A stretch of DNA of 64,000 nt from Pseudogracilibacillus sp. (GTDB lineage Bacteria; Bacillota; Bacilli; Bacillales; Amphibacillaceae), in contig JAPFDT010000002.1 of assembly GCA_026169815.1 (NCBI GenBank), forward strand, positions 1 to 64,000. Direction: 5' to 3'. The translations under genes and the position numbers were made by a program. The number at the start of each line of letters is the position of its first letter. The stretch's first letter is position 1. The notes beneath the pieces are model-generated. The model saw only the letters and a list, made by a program, of their open reading frames with translations. It made no database searches and had not been told where the DNA came from. Shown piece after piece: positions 46,322 through 56,049 of this stretch.

Positions 46322-46429
46322 TTTAGAGGTTTTTGATTTATTAACTGCATTTACAATACTAGCAACTAATCCACCCCAAATGATTACTATTCCAATCACC
46401 ATCATAATAATTGCACTAGCGGTCATCAT
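46319..46429 (-). CDS. metS: MetS-type small subunit of the NSS amino acid transporter
   Basis: A 36-residue protein: MMTASAIIMM, then one hydrophobic span with IIWGGLVASIV and a short basic tail. This composition and the WGG motif match the MetS family, the small subunit of methionine/alanine NSS importers such as MetP-MetS of Corynebacterium. AAGGTG lies 6 bases before ATG 46429. Its start overlaps the last 14 bases of the transporter gene, so the two are coupled. It is easily missed because of its size. Confidence 0.8.
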   Translation of the reverse strand: MMTASAIIMMVIGIVIIWGGLVASIVNAVNKSKTSK

Positions 46430-47939
46430 AATCACCTTCTTCAGGTTTTGTTTTCCATTTCGTAAAGCCAATTAATAAACCTATAACTAAAGCACCTATG
46501 GCAACACTCCAACCACCGTAATTAATAAAGGCATCGGAATATCCCTCATAGTTTCCTGTGTCTGTATCGAAACTTCTCGTTAAGTTTTCTTTCAATAATC
46601 CATACATCATATAGCCGAGCACGACCGGAGTGATTAATCCTAAACTAATCGTCCACCACGAGCCTACCCGTATATCAGAAATTTCATTTGCATGGTTTTT
46701 AAATGTACCTAGCTTTCGTAAGAACCAAGCAATTAAAATAACTTCAACTAAACCTAATGCTGCAACACCGAATTGGTTGATAAAGTAATCGGCAGCATCT
46801 AAGAAGAATAACCCACCTTGTGTCGCAAAAACAAGTGAAACAATTGTTGCAAATCCTCCACCAAAAATAACTGCTTGCCCACGCGTTATCCCAAATTTAT
46901 CACTTAATCCGGATACATATGTTTCAATAATTGACACAAGGGACGTTAATCCAGATAAGACGAGTGATAAGAAAAATAATACACCGAAAAATTCATTGAA
47001 CGCAGGAAACTCATTAATAATAGCTGGGAAAACAACAAACGCTAATCCTACTCCTCCTGCAACTACTTCATCAATTCCTACCCCTTGTTGTGTAGCCATG
47101 AAGCCTAAAATAGAGAATACACCTATTCCGGCTAATAATTCGAAACCTGAGTTACTAAAGCCAGTAATAAATGCGTTATTCGTTATGTCAGATTTTTTCG
47201 GTAAATAACTTGAATACGTAATCATGATAGCAAATGCAATTGACAAACTAAAGAATATTTGTCCGTATGCAGCAATCCAAACTTGGGGATTTAAAATTTG
47301 TGAAAAATCTGGTTCGAAAAAGGCATTTAATCCAGTTAATGCACCAGGTAATGTAATAGCTCGTAAAACAATAATGATAAATACAACGACGAGTGTTGGG
47401 ATCATAATTCTATTCGCGATCTCTATTCCACGACTAACTCCTCTAAATAATATTGCTAATACAATGAGCCAAACGACGAGTAATGGAATTAACACACCAG
47501 GCACTAAACTACCAAATTGACCAGGGACTTCTACAATTTCTAAATAATCGTTAAATAAAAATGATTCCGTGTCAGTTCCCCACGACAAATTAATTGAAAA
47601 GATAGAATAAGATATTGCCCAGGCAATAATTGTTGAATAATACGTAGAAATAACAAAGGCGACTAAAACAGCCCACCAACCAATTCCTTCTGTTGCTTTA
47701 TTCATTCTTCGATAGGTCAATGGTGCAGAACCACGATATTTATGCCCCATTGTGAATTCCATAATTAAGATTGGAATTCCTGCTGTTAATAAAGCAAATA
47801 AATATGGGATGAAAAATGCTCCTCCACCACTTTCATAAGCAACCGCTGGGAAACGCCAAATATTACCTAAACCAATAGCGGATCCTATAGCAGCAAAAAT
47901 AAATCCAGCCCGTGTTCCCCATTGTGAACGTTCCTCCAT
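46416..47939 (-). CDS. Sodium-dependent (NSS/SNF) amino acid transporter
   Basis: A 507-residue membrane protein with about twelve hydrophobic segments. The opening RAGFIFAAIGSAIGLGNIWRFP near residue 10 is the NSS signature, with the unwound TM1 substrate and sodium site. Partnership with a MetS-like microprotein suggests methionine, alanine or branched amino acids as substrate. GGAGGG precedes ATG 47939. It is leftward, alone with metS. Confidence 0.92.
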   Translation of the reverse strand: MEERSQWGTRAGFIFAAIGSAIGLGNIWRFPAVAYESGGGAFFIPYLFALLTAGIPILIMEFTMGHKYRGSAPLTYRRMNKATEGIGWWAVLVAFVISTYYSTIIAWAISYSIFSINLSWGTDTESFLFNDYLEIVEVPGQFGSLVPGVLIPLLVVWLIVLAILFRGVSRGIEIANRIMIPTLVVVFIIIVLRAITLPGALTGLNAFFEPDFSQILNPQVWIAAYGQIFFSLSIAFAIMITYSSYLPKKSDITNNAFITGFSNSGFELLAGIGVFSILGFMATQQGVGIDEVVAGGVGLAFVVFPAIINEFPAFNEFFGVLFFLSLVLSGLTSLVSIIETYVSGLSDKFGITRGQAVIFGGGFATIVSLVFATQGGLFFLDAADYFINQFGVAALGLVEVILIAWFLRKLGTFKNHANEISDIRVGSWWTISLGLITPVVLGYMMYGLLKENLTRSFDTDTGNYEGYSDAFINYGGWSVAIGALVIGLLIGFTKWKTKPEEGDYDDR

Positions 47940-48069
47940 TTCATTCCCTCCTTTTAATTTATTGATAGTATTATGAAAATAGAAAACTATCTAATTTTCT
48001 ACTATTATAGCAACAGCTCCACTATTAGTCAAAATAAACTTTATTTTCTGTCAATTATCTTCCCCTTTC

Positions 48070-48858
48070 TTAATCTGCAGGTTTATCTAAAAATCGTTCA
48101 CGAGGAAATGTGACAGATGTATCACTCTTTCCATCTGAGAAAAAATCTGGAACTTCTCCCATAATAACGCGTGAATCAACAAAAACCTTTGTACTTATTT
48201 CTGTTGTAGTTGTTGAAAACGGAATGACGATTTGCATATTTACCGTAACAGGAATATATATTTCAAACAATGCAGCATTTACCCCAAATTCTTTTACTTC
48301 ATGTACAACATCTGATTGTAAGTTACCAACAATTTCAAAATGAATCGGAACTCTTGGACCTAGATTTGCCAACACAGTATTGCCAGTCGCTTGACCTAAA
48401 GGAACCTCAACTACTGTGGGATCTTTTGCAGCTAAATCCCCTACTGAATCACCAAATTCTATCGGCTTCATATTTGGATCATCAACATCGATTTGCTCAC
48501 CCTTGTTCATACCATATAAAAAATACTCCGCACGATCTGTTGCTGTACGCAATGCTTCATTCACTACTTCTGAATTCCAACCTAGCGTTGCCACATTCCC
48601 ACTGTTATCCATCTCCATAGCAATTAAATCATCAAAGTTCATTTGTTCGGTTGATTTAACTGCTGAATTAATCGTTCTCGTCGCAAATTCAGTTGTTTTT
48701 AATTCAGCAATGTCCATTAATGCCGGTCTAATTCCCTTATCAATAAGCCAAAGACTACATATAATAATAATAATAAAAATAACTGTCGTCACTAACAAGA
48801 CATATTGAACGGGAGGTGGCTGTCTACGCATAGATAATTTATTTTTTAGAAAACGCAT
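48070..48858 (-). CDS. yunB: Sporulation protein YunB
   Basis: A membrane-anchored protein with one N-terminal transmembrane segment (about residues 19-41) and a long extracytoplasmic domain containing the family segment LGPRVPIHFEIVGNLQSD. B. subtilis YunB is made in the mother cell and needed for normal spore formation. ATG 48858 lies 10 bases after GGGGG; TTG 48864 is closer. The ribosome binding site is buried in a hairpin whose loop carries CATATAAT, described separately. Confidence 0.9.
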   Translation of the reverse strand: MRFLKNKLSMRRQPPPVQYVLLVTTVIFIIIIICSLWLIDKGIRPALMDIAELKTTEFATRTINSAVKSTEQMNFDDLIAMEMDNSGNVATLGWNSEVVNEALRTATDRAEYFLYGMNKGEQIDVDDPNMKPIEFGDSVGDLAAKDPTVVEVPLGQATGNTVLANLGPRVPIHFEIVGNLQSDVVHEVKEFGVNAALFEIYIPVTVNMQIVIPFSTTTTEISTKVFVDSRVIMGEVPDFFSDGKSDTSVTFPRERFLDKPAD

Positions 48859-48861
48859 GAA

Positions 48862-48905
48862 CAAAAAACCCCCTCTTTTTATTATATGAATAAAAAAAGC
48901 GGGTT
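48862..48905 (-). promoter_or_regulatory. Terminator-like hairpin with buried yunB ribosome binding site and sigma-E-like -10
   Basis: Minus strand: AACCCGCTTTTTTTATT (48905-48889), loop CATAT, AATAAAAAGAGGGGGTT (48883-48867), then T residues. It gives 17 paired positions with one mismatch and one G-T. GAGGGGG in the 3' arm is the yunB ribosome binding site. The loop plus three bases reads CATATAAT (48888-48881), a match to the sigma-E -10 pattern. No good -35 is visible. Confidence 0.55.
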
Positions 48906-48933
48906 AGAATCATTCATTTTATCATTAAATTTT

Positions 48934-49239
48934 TTAAGCAATAAGAAGTAATGCATCTTTTCCAATCATGCCGTTATGCCAACCAAACTTTTCAGCAGCC
49001 GCGTTTGTGACGCTTTCTAAAGGAGCTTCTAGTAATTGTTCAATTGTTCTTACTCCCATAGCTCTAGCTGCAATCACTTCTCTTTCAGCTAGTTTTTCAT
49101 CAAAAATTGCTACATCAAGCGCAGCACACATAATATAACCTACATCATTACTTACGATTAACAAATTTGTTTTTGGTAATTCTACACGAACAGCAGTAAA
49201 TACAATGCCATCCAGATCAATTGGATTAATCGTTATCAC
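48934..49239 (-). CDS. yunC: Conserved protein YunC
   Basis: A 101-residue DUF1805 protein with the family run GYIMCAALDVAIFDEKLAER near residues 34-53 and a C-terminal Gly-His-Asn region. Function is unknown. GTG 49239 has GGAG 7 bases before it. It is followed by the yunB hairpin, which should end its transcript. Confidence 0.92.
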   Translation of the reverse strand: MITINPIDLDGIVFTAVRVELPKTNLLIVSNDVGYIMCAALDVAIFDEKLAEREVIAARAMGVRTIEQLLEAPLESVTNAAAEKFGWHNGMIGKDALLLIA

Positions 49240-49312
49240 ACCATCACTCCTCTATAGATTACACTGTACTATATGCAAGAAGTGAAAATATGACACTAGA
49301 TTACTCTGCTTT

Positions 49313-50698
49313 CTAAGATTCGATTAATGTTTTTACAAGTAGTTCACGAATAAATTCAGGTAAAAATAATTGATGAACTTCTGCATTAGCAATACCCGGT
49401 AATAAACGTCCAAACGTAAACATGTCGGCTGTCGCTATTTCATACATTTTGTCCGTTTGTAAAGGTCGCCCTTCATAGACAACATCAACGACATATTCCT
49501 CACCATTATCATCATATTCAGTAACAACATCAAGATTGGCAAAAACCATACGCCCTACTATTTCGCCTCTAAATCCAAAACCTTTTAAACGAAGTTCCAT
49601 TAATTGTTTAGAAAACGCATCTTCAACTACTTCTAACAATTCGTCTCCATTTAAACGAACTGTACATAGATTAATTGGATGTGGACAAATTCGGTGAACA
49701 TCTTCATACGTTATATCACCTTTAGAAAACCCCTCAATTAATAAACCAGCATTTAACATCGCAATGTCTGCCCCAGTCCAAGTTCGTACTACTTCTGTTA
49801 ATTGTTTCATAATAGCCGACTCTTGAAACCAGCGAGCTTTAATCGGTTCCTCTGTATGAATAATTCGCTTTTGTAAAATAACCGCCGCTTCTTCTTCCAA
49901 CTCAAATAATCGTTGTTCTGTTAATAAATCTTTCGGTAAGCTTGTTACATCTTCGGTTATTGCCTTTTTTGAAATGACTTTTTTTGCTTCATGATCCCAA
50001 ACTAATGTTACTTCACCAACATATTGACAGTTTCTACCTGCTGCTGTAATAATTGTTTCATTCACTACTTCTTCATTTCGAAATAAGTGATGAGTGTGAC
50101 TCCCAATGATGACATCAATATCATTATATCGTTCTGCAATTGCTTGATCTAAGTGAATCCCAACATGCGACATGAGCACAATAACGTCACATGAAGCTAA
50201 ATTCGCTAATTCTCTTTCAATAACGTCATATGGTGCTTCGATATTCCAACCTAACAAATGATAATAAGGATTAAAACGTGCTGTTAAGCCAATCAACCCT
50301 ATGTTTACTCCTTGCTTAGATTGAATTTTCTTTGAATGTAGTAACCAATTTGGATTTTCCGTTACCGTACATTGCAAATTAGAACAAATAACTTCAAAAT
50401 TCGCATCATCATATAAATGATACACTTGTTGATGTGATAACGTAATGCCTTCATTATTTCCAAGCGTGGCAAAATCATAATTTAAATTATTAAGTAATTC
50501 AACATTTGCTTTCCCCATCGTCGCTTCAGTAATTGGATGTACTCTATCTAAATGATCCCCAATATCTAATGTCCAATACGATTCATTATTAAGCTTACTT
50601 TTATGTCGTTTTTCTTTTAAATAAGTTGCCACTTGTGCCCAATGATCAAAATAACTATGTAAATCATTTGTATAATAAAAGCGAATTGTTTCATGCAT
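49313..50698 (-). CDS. yunD: YunD, metallophosphoesterase/5'-nucleotidase family
   Basis: A 461-residue protein with an N-terminal metallophosphoesterase domain (YTNDLHSYF with metal-binding Asp and His, DIGDHLDR, GNNEG, SHVGIHLD and GSHTHH) and a C-terminal 5'-nucleotidase substrate domain (NAGLLIEGFSKGDITYEDV). There is no signal peptide, so it is probably cytoplasmic. B. subtilis YunD is a similar 5'-nucleotidase-like enzyme. It lies 12 bases after yunE in one operon. Confidence 0.92.
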   Translation of the reverse strand: MHETIRFYYTNDLHSYFDHWAQVATYLKEKRHKSKLNNESYWTLDIGDHLDRVHPITEATMGKANVELLNNLNYDFATLGNNEGITLSHQQVYHLYDDANFEVICSNLQCTVTENPNWLLHSKKIQSKQGVNIGLIGLTARFNPYYHLLGWNIEAPYDVIERELANLASCDVIVLMSHVGIHLDQAIAERYNDIDVIIGSHTHHLFRNEEVVNETIITAAGRNCQYVGEVTLVWDHEAKKVISKKAITEDVTSLPKDLLTEQRLFELEEEAAVILQKRIIHTEEPIKARWFQESAIMKQLTEVVRTWTGADIAMLNAGLLIEGFSKGDITYEDVHRICPHPINLCTVRLNGDELLEVVEDAFSKQLMELRLKGFGFRGEIVGRMVFANLDVVTEYDDNGEEYVVDVVYEGRPLQTDKMYEIATADMFTFGRLLPGIANAEVHQLFLPEFIRELLVKTLIES

Positions 50699-50710
50699 AC
50701 TAACAACCCC

Positions 50711-51544
50711 TTATTTTAAACCCTCATAAATTAATTGAATCGCAGCAACGACGATAACAATTTTTAAAAACCATTCTAACGTTTTCCCTCTAAATAACTT
50801 ATTCGTTCGAGCCCCAACTGTTCCACCTATATAAGAACCAATAATGAAAAACAACATATATTTCCAAACAATATGCCCTAAAACAATATGGGTTGAAGAA
50901 CTAATAATACTAATAAAGAAAATCATAAACATCGACGTTCCTATCGCAATTTGTACAGGAATACCGAAAAACAAAATCATTGCCGGTACACTTATTGTTC
51001 CCCCACCAATTCCGAATAAACCAGATAAAAGTCCAACAGCAAATGACAGAATAAATGCTGGCACAAGATTCACATTGTATTGATACGTTATATTATCAAT
51101 GACAAAAGTACGTGTATTATCTGTAATGTCTAATGGTTTATCTTTTACTAACTTTTCTCGATCAATTAACATCATAAAGAAAATAATAAGCATTAATATT
51201 CCGAAATATAAAGAAAAACTATCTAAATCCATCTTTGTGTTGATCCATGCTCCGACAATACTACCTGGTAAACTTCCAATTAAAAAAATAACACCTGTCT
51301 TAATATCTAAGCGTTTTAATTTATAATAGGCAAGTGTGGAAGACATCCCCGTAAATACCATCGTAATTAAAGATATACCTACAATCGTCTGTGGCGAAGC
51401 CCAAGAAAATGAAGCAAAGTTATCGTAAAGATACAACATAGCAGGTACGAAGATAATCCCGCCACCTAACCCAACTAAACTACCAACAAACGCAGAAAGA
51501 AAACCTATAATAATAGCAATAATTATAATAACCAACTTTATCAC
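50711..51544 (-). CDS. yunE: TauE/SafE-family membrane transporter YunE
   Basis: A 277-residue integral membrane protein with about eight hydrophobic segments and the twin family motifs SAFVGSLVGLGGGIIFVPAM near the N-terminus and GLLSGLFGIGGGTISVPAM in the second half. The family exports sulfite or organosulfur anions in some bacteria; the substrate here is unknown. GTG 51544 follows AAAAGGATAA. yunE-yunD form an operon as in B. subtilis. Confidence 0.9.
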   Translation of the reverse strand: MIKLVIIIIAIIIGFLSAFVGSLVGLGGGIIFVPAMLYLYDNFASFSWASPQTIVGISLITMVFTGMSSTLAYYKLKRLDIKTGVIFLIGSLPGSIVGAWINTKMDLDSFSLYFGILMLIIFFMMLIDREKLVKDKPLDITDNTRTFVIDNITYQYNVNLVPAFILSFAVGLLSGLFGIGGGTISVPAMILFFGIPVQIAIGTSMFMIFFISIISSSTHIVLGHIVWKYMLFFIIGSYIGGTVGARTNKLFRGKTLEWFLKIVIVVAAIQLIYEGLK

Positions 51545-51753
51545 TTATCCTTTTTATTTACGTACTTCATATATTATCACTGAAAGTTAATGATATCTAG
51601 GAATAATTTAAGAAACCTTAAATTTATTATACATTTCCTATCTTTTTACTTAGATTAATAAATATATGAACTTTCATAACTATATGTTACTAATTTAAAA
51701 TGTTCATTATCGTTATGCTATACTATAAAGAAAACAATTTAGGGTGAATATAC

Positions 51754-52431
51754 ATGGTTGAAAAACGCTTATCTGATCATATTGCGAACGATATAATGTC
51801 GATGATTTCACTTGAAAAGAGATTTACTTCAGGAGATAAACTTCCAAACGAAATTGAGTTATCTAAAGAGTTGAATATTAGTCGTACGACATTACGTGAA
51901 GCAATTAGCATTTTAGTTACGAATGGAGTATTAGAAATTAAACGAGGCAAAGGAACTTTTGTCAAAAAGGATTTAAACGTCAACGAAACAATTGAATCAT
52001 TAAATAACTTATCTAAAGAAATAGTTGACGCAAAAGATTTATATGAAATACGGTTAATATTCGAACCTGAAGCTGCATATTACGCTACAGTTCGCGCTAC
52101 TGACACAGAATTAAAACGAATTTTAGATTATGGTAAACAAATAGAAGAAAAGATAAATCTCGGTCTTGATCGTACAGATGTAGAACAAAAATTTCACAAA
52201 GCCATTTCTAAAGCAACACATAATGAATTTATGGATCAACTTATGCCAGTCATTTTCCAAGCGATTAATACCGGGGTTATTTTATCAGAAAAAAATCAAC
52301 AAGCTTCTCAAGATACTTTGCGCGACCATAAAATGATTATGAATTTTATGGAAGCACGCAACCCGGAAGGTGCCCGCAGTGCCATGAAAATCCACATTTT
52401 ACACGCAATGAAAGATTTAGAAATTGAATAA
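51754..52431 (+). CDS. GntR-family regulator, FadR subgroup
   Basis: A 225-residue repressor-type protein. The N-terminal winged helix has the GntR signature KLPNEIELSKELNISRTTLR near residues 29-48, and the C-terminal FCD domain carries Asp and His residues (REIHRA-like region is replaced by EQKFHKAISKATHNE) that usually bind a metal and an acid ligand. It lies 83 bases before ilvD on the same strand and probably controls it or itself. The ligand cannot be told. Confidence 0.9.
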   Translation: MVEKRLSDHIANDIMSMISLEKRFTSGDKLPNEIELSKELNISRTTLREAISILVTNGVLEIKRGKGTFVKKDLNVNETIESLNNLSKEIVDAKDLYEIRLIFEPEAAYYATVRATDTELKRILDYGKQIEEKINLGLDRTDVEQKFHKAISKATHNEFMDQLMPVIFQAINTGVILSEKNQQASQDTLRDHKMIMNFMEARNPEGARSAMKIHILHAMKDLEIE

Positions 52432-52517
52432 TAATTCAACTTGTCTAATGTCTAGGTTGACATCATACATCTATCTTAATAAAATAGAGATAATCTATTA
52501 ATTTAAGAAGGTGCGTG

Positions 52518-54194
52518 TTGAATATGAGAAGTAATATGATTAAAATTGGTGTCGATCGTGCACCCCATCGTAGTCTTTTATATGCTACTGGGAAAGTAAA
52601 GACAAGTGATTTAGAAAAACCTTTTATCGGTGTTTGTAACTCTTATATCGATATCATTCCTGGTCACGTTCATTTAAGAGAATTTGCTGATGTAGTAAAA
52701 GATGCAATCATTGAGGCAGGCGGAATTCCTTTTGAATTTAATACAATCGGAGTTGATGACGGAATTGCTATGGGACATATCGGAATGCGTTATTCACTAC
52801 CTAGCCGTGAGTTAATTGCCGACTCTGCTGAAACAGTCATCAACGCACATTGGTTTGACGGTGTGTTTTATATTCCAAACTGTGACAAAATTACACCTGG
52901 TATGTTAATGGCAGCTGCACGCACAAATGTACCTTCTGTTTTCGTCTCTGGCGGGCCAATGGAAGCTGGAGTAAGTTCATCAGGAAAACAAATTTCTCTA
53001 ACATCTGTTTTCGAAGGTGTTGGGGCACATAAAGCAGGACAAATGACTGATGAGGAATTATTAGATATTGAAAATAACGCTTGTCCGACTTGTGGATCTT
53101 GTTCAGGTATGTTTACTGCGAACTCGATGAACTGCTTAATGGAAATGTTAGGTGTCACACTTCCGGGTAACGGTACGATTGTTGCAACAAGTGAAAAAAG
53201 AAAAGAATTAATTTACGAGGCTGCTAGAAACTTAGTTCGAATGATTAAAGAGGATATTAAACCGCGTGATATTATTACAAAAGATGCGATAGACGATGCA
53301 TTTGCTCTTGATATGGCAATGGGTGGATCGACGAATACCGTTCTTCATACATTAGCAATTGCTCATGAAGCTGGCATTGATTATGATTTAGCTGACATTA
53401 ATAAAGTTGCTGCAAAGGTTCCATACTTAGCAAAAATCATGCCAGCATCTGACATATCAATGGATGATGTTAATAAAGCCGGAGGAGTAGAGGCGATCAT
53501 TAATGAATTAACAAAAATTCCTGGAGCGATTCATCCAGAACGAATTACGATTTCTGGAAAAACAATGGGAGAACTTGTACAAGATCATCCAATTACGAAT
53601 CAAGATGTCATCCGAACGAAAAACAATCCATATAGCCCTGTCGGAGGTTTATCAGTCTTATATGGAAACATTGCTCCAGAAGGCTCTGTTATTAAAGTTG
53701 GTGCAGTAGATCCATCTATTCAAACATTTACTGGTGAAGCGATTGTCTTTGATTCACAAGATGAAGCACAAGCAGCAATTGATGATGGAACAGTTGAAGC
53801 AGGTCACGTAGTTGTTATTCGTTATGAAGGTCCTAAAGGCGGTCCTGGCATGCCAGAAATGCTAGCTCCTACTTCTGCTATCATGGGACGTGGTCTTGGT
53901 AAAGAAGTCGCTTTAATTACTGACGGTCGTTTCAGTGGTGCTTCCCGTGGTATTTCAATCGGGCATATTTCACCTGAAGCGGCAGAAGGTGGACCTATTG
54001 CATTAGTAGAAAATGGCGATATTATTGAAATTGATTTACCAAGTAGAACAATGAACGTAAAAGTTTCAGACGAAGTATTAGCTGAACGCCGTGAAAATTT
54101 AGCACCATTTGAACCAAAAATTAAAAAAGGCTGGTTAGCAAGATACTCTAAACTAGTTACCAACGCTTCTAAAGGTGGTATTATGAGTATCTAA
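52518..54194 (+). CDS. ilvD: Dihydroxy-acid dehydratase
   Basis: An IlvD/Edd-family Fe-S enzyme of branched-chain amino acid synthesis. It shows [34 protein letters not shown], the cluster cysteines in NCDKITPG and [18 protein letters not shown], and [15 protein letters not shown] near the C-terminus. The [10 protein letters not shown] type favours true IlvD over sugar-acid dehydratases. TTG 52518 lies 6 bases after GAAGG; ATG 52524 is also possible. No other ilv gene is present, and a GntR regulator precedes it, which is unusual for ilvD. Confidence 0.93.
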   Translation: MNMRSNMIKIGVDRAPHRSLLYATGKVKTSDLEKPFIGVCNSYIDIIPGHVHLREFADVVKDAIIEAGGIPFEFNTIGVDDGIAMGHIGMRYSLPSRELIADSAETVINAHWFDGVFYIPNCDKITPGMLMAAARTNVPSVFVSGGPMEAGVSSSGKQISLTSVFEGVGAHKAGQMTDEELLDIENNACPTCGSCSGMFTANSMNCLMEMLGVTLPGNGTIVATSEKRKELIYEAARNLVRMIKEDIKPRDIITKDAIDDAFALDMAMGGSTNTVLHTLAIAHEAGIDYDLADINKVAAKVPYLAKIMPASDISMDDVNKAGGVEAIINELTKIPGAIHPERITISGKTMGELVQDHPITNQDVIRTKNNPYSPVGGLSVLYGNIAPEGSVIKVGAVDPSIQTFTGEAIVFDSQDEAQAAIDDGTVEAGHVVVIRYEGPKGGPGMPEMLAPTSAIMGRGLGKEVALITDGRFSGASRGISIGHISPEAAEGGPIALVENGDIIEIDLPSRTMNVKVSDEVLAERRENLAPFEPKIKKGWLARYSKLVTNASKGGIMSI

Positions 54195-54240
54195 CACATC
54201 CAACGAAAAGTTGTGTTAGTGGAAAGACAATTTGTGTAGC

Positions 54241-54284
54241 ATCAGGGTACTAAATCGCATTGGGTTTAGTACCTTGATTTTTAT
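54241..54284 (+). terminator. ilvD terminator
   Basis: ATCAGGGTACTAAA pairs with TTTAGTACCTTGAT (one mismatch) around a 10-base loop and runs into TTTTTA. Confidence 0.8.
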
Positions 54285-54387
54285 GAATGTAAGTCTGAGG
54301 TAGTTGCTCTGTTCATAGTAAAGTTCATAGCGTTAGAATATGCGTAAATCATTATTCTAATCGCACTCGTTAGCTATAAACCTAATG

Positions 54388-54564
54388 CTAATTTTTCTTA
54401 TGTTCATATCGTTTACTCGTCCATTCTATAAATAAATAAACTAAAAACACAGTAACAGCAACCCCGATATTATTTTTCCAATCAATTTCCGATTTAAAAA
54501 ACCATTGCCATAATGTAAGTGTGACAAAAAATATTAAAGCGTAAGGTATAGATTTTCTAATCAT
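54388..54564 (-). CDS. Small two-span membrane protein
   Basis: A 58-residue protein with two hydrophobic segments (about 5-20 and 30-46) joined by FKSEIDWKNNIG, and a basic tail (KRYEHKKN). ATG 54564 is chosen because AAGGAAGG lies about 10 bases before; the frame stays open further upstream. It is the last gene of a leftward run of small envelope proteins. Function is unknown. Confidence 0.55.
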   Translation of the reverse strand: MIRKSIPYALIFFVTLTLWQWFFKSEIDWKNNIGVAVTVFLVYLFIEWTSKRYEHKKN

Positions 54565-54609
54565 TATAATTTTTCCTTCCTTTTTCATGCTAGATAACCT
54601 GTTCATTAC

Positions 54610-54993
54610 TTAATTTACATTATTTAAAGTGAAGTTTTCCGACTGTCCATCCCACTCCATCATCACATCAAACTCATCATTTTCTTTTGTCACTGCGCAA
54701 CCGGAACAATTACTGCCTGCCATCTCTAAAAACTCTTCTTCCATTGAAGCATCGCCTGACATATCAGTTGATCCACTCTTTATACTATAATAAATTTGGT
54801 CAGGAGTTTCATTTTCACCTATATACCTTATTCTAATAGTACCATTCTCGGAATCCTTACTCGACTTAACATCCGTAACATATTCTACTTGCCAATTGTC
54901 ACTTTCACCTTCAAAGTGGAATGTTTCTTGCCCAAAACAAGCAGTTAACATAAATAAAACTGCAATTACTGACAAGATAAGTTTTGTTTTCAT
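54610..54993 (-). CDS. Small lipoprotein
   Basis: A 127-residue lipoprotein with signal peptide and lipobox LTAC at residues 16-19. The mature part is acidic (GESDNWQVEYVTD, MSGDASMEEEFLEM) and holds a CxxC-like SNCSGC pair near residues 94-97. No known domain is recognised. It probably sits on the outer face of the membrane. It is the only exported protein of this island. Confidence 0.7.
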   Translation of the reverse strand: MKTKLILSVIAVLFMLTACFGQETFHFEGESDNWQVEYVTDVKSSKDSENGTIRIRYIGENETPDQIYYSIKSGSTDMSGDASMEEEFLEMAGSNCSGCAVTKENDEFDVMMEWDGQSENFTLNNVN

Positions 54994-55082
54994 TTCGTCT
55001 GCTCCTTTATCTAAATTATCTTCTATAGCAATCTATCCCCATTGTTGAATTATCTTATTTTTACGTAATCGTATTTGTTTGC

Positions 55083-55397
55083 TTAAAACAGATATTTCAC
55101 AAAGGGAATTATAGAAAAAACACATATTAAAATTCCAGAGACAAGACTGATTTGATATCCCTTTTCTTTTTCAAGACGTGCTTGAACACCGAATAATACA
55201 AATGCAATACCTAACATAAATGGAATTAAAAATGAAATTAATAGTGAATGAGTGTTCCAATAAAATAAATTTATAACACTTAGAGTAATAGCAATGAAAG
55301 TTAAGGCCAACCCTACAAATACAATTGGCTTTTTGCGTCTTTTCCAAACAGATAACGAGTTATTTTCTTGCCTTTGATTACTCACTTCGCTAGACAT
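55083..55397 (-). CDS. Small three-span membrane protein
   Basis: A 104-residue protein with a polar N-terminus (MSSEVSNQRQENNS), a basic KRRKKP segment, and three hydrophobic spans. ATG 55397 has GGGGAAGG before it. A decayed copy of the first third of this gene and of its upstream region lies at 57365-57530, so the gene was duplicated and one copy lost. Function is unknown. Confidence 0.6.
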   Translation of the reverse strand: MSSEVSNQRQENNSLSVWKRRKKPIVFVGLALTFIAITLSVINLFYWNTHSLLISFLIPFMLGIAFVLFGVQARLEKEKGYQISLVSGILICVFSIIPFVKYLF

Positions 55398-55466
55398 TTT
55401 CCTTCCCCTTTCCAACTATCAGACCTGTTTCAGTCACCTTCCTCACTCCACAACTCCACTCGTTTT

Positions 55467-55670
55467 TTAAAAGTTCTCTTTTTTCTTTTGGTCTTTTGAC
55501 CATCTGGAAAAAACAATTAATTCTCCAATCATTAACCCAATTAAAACAGCAATCATTGCCGACTTATAATCTGGTTTATCAAATAAGAATGTAACAACTA
55601 TAAACCCTATTAATAATCCAATAACTGCACTTCCATAGGTTTTATATCTTTTTTTCAGATACTTTTTCAT
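55467..55670 (-). CDS. Small two-span membrane protein
   Basis: A 67-residue protein: basic N-terminus (MKKYLKKRYK), two hydrophobic segments (about 14-29 and 37-52), and a basic C-terminus (KDQKKKENF). GGGGG lies 5-10 bases before ATG 55670. Layout is like the neighbouring island genes. No family is recognised. Confidence 0.6.
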   Translation of the reverse strand: MKKYLKKRYKTYGSAVIGLLIGFIVVTFLFDKPDYKSAMIAVLIGLMIGELIVFSRWSKDQKKKENF

Positions 55671-55772
55671 AGTTAGTTACCCCCCTCAGTAATTATCATA
55701 ATATAGTCCGCTTCTTATAATGCAGGGAACAATCCTTTATGAAAAAATTGCGCCCGACTAATGAATATAAAA

Positions 55773-55871
55773 CTATTTTATCTTTTTATTTTCCCTTCTT
55801 ACTACAATCAATCCTGTCAAAAAGGAAATTACAAGTATGGAGCCATAGAGGCAAAATTTGCTTCCTCCTTT
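55773..55871 (-). pseudogene. Possible decayed small membrane-protein gene
   Basis: An excellent ribosome binding site AAAGGAGG (55871-55864) is followed by an open frame coding for GSILVISFLTGLIVVRREN and a basic end, typical of a small membrane protein. No start codon stands at a suitable distance in that frame, so the 5' end may have a mutation. The rest of 55671-56049 shows nothing else. Confidence 0.3.
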
Positions 55872-56049
55872 AATTTAATTATTCAACTATATGACTATCC
55901 TATTATTAAATTACCTCATTTGCTTACGTTCTAAACACAGTGATAATCTATTCAGGATGTCAGATGATTAATTTCAACAATCATGTTAACCCTTTTGGAA
56001 ACCGCCATACAAACATCATTTAATTGATTGCGATGTGTTGCAACAACCA

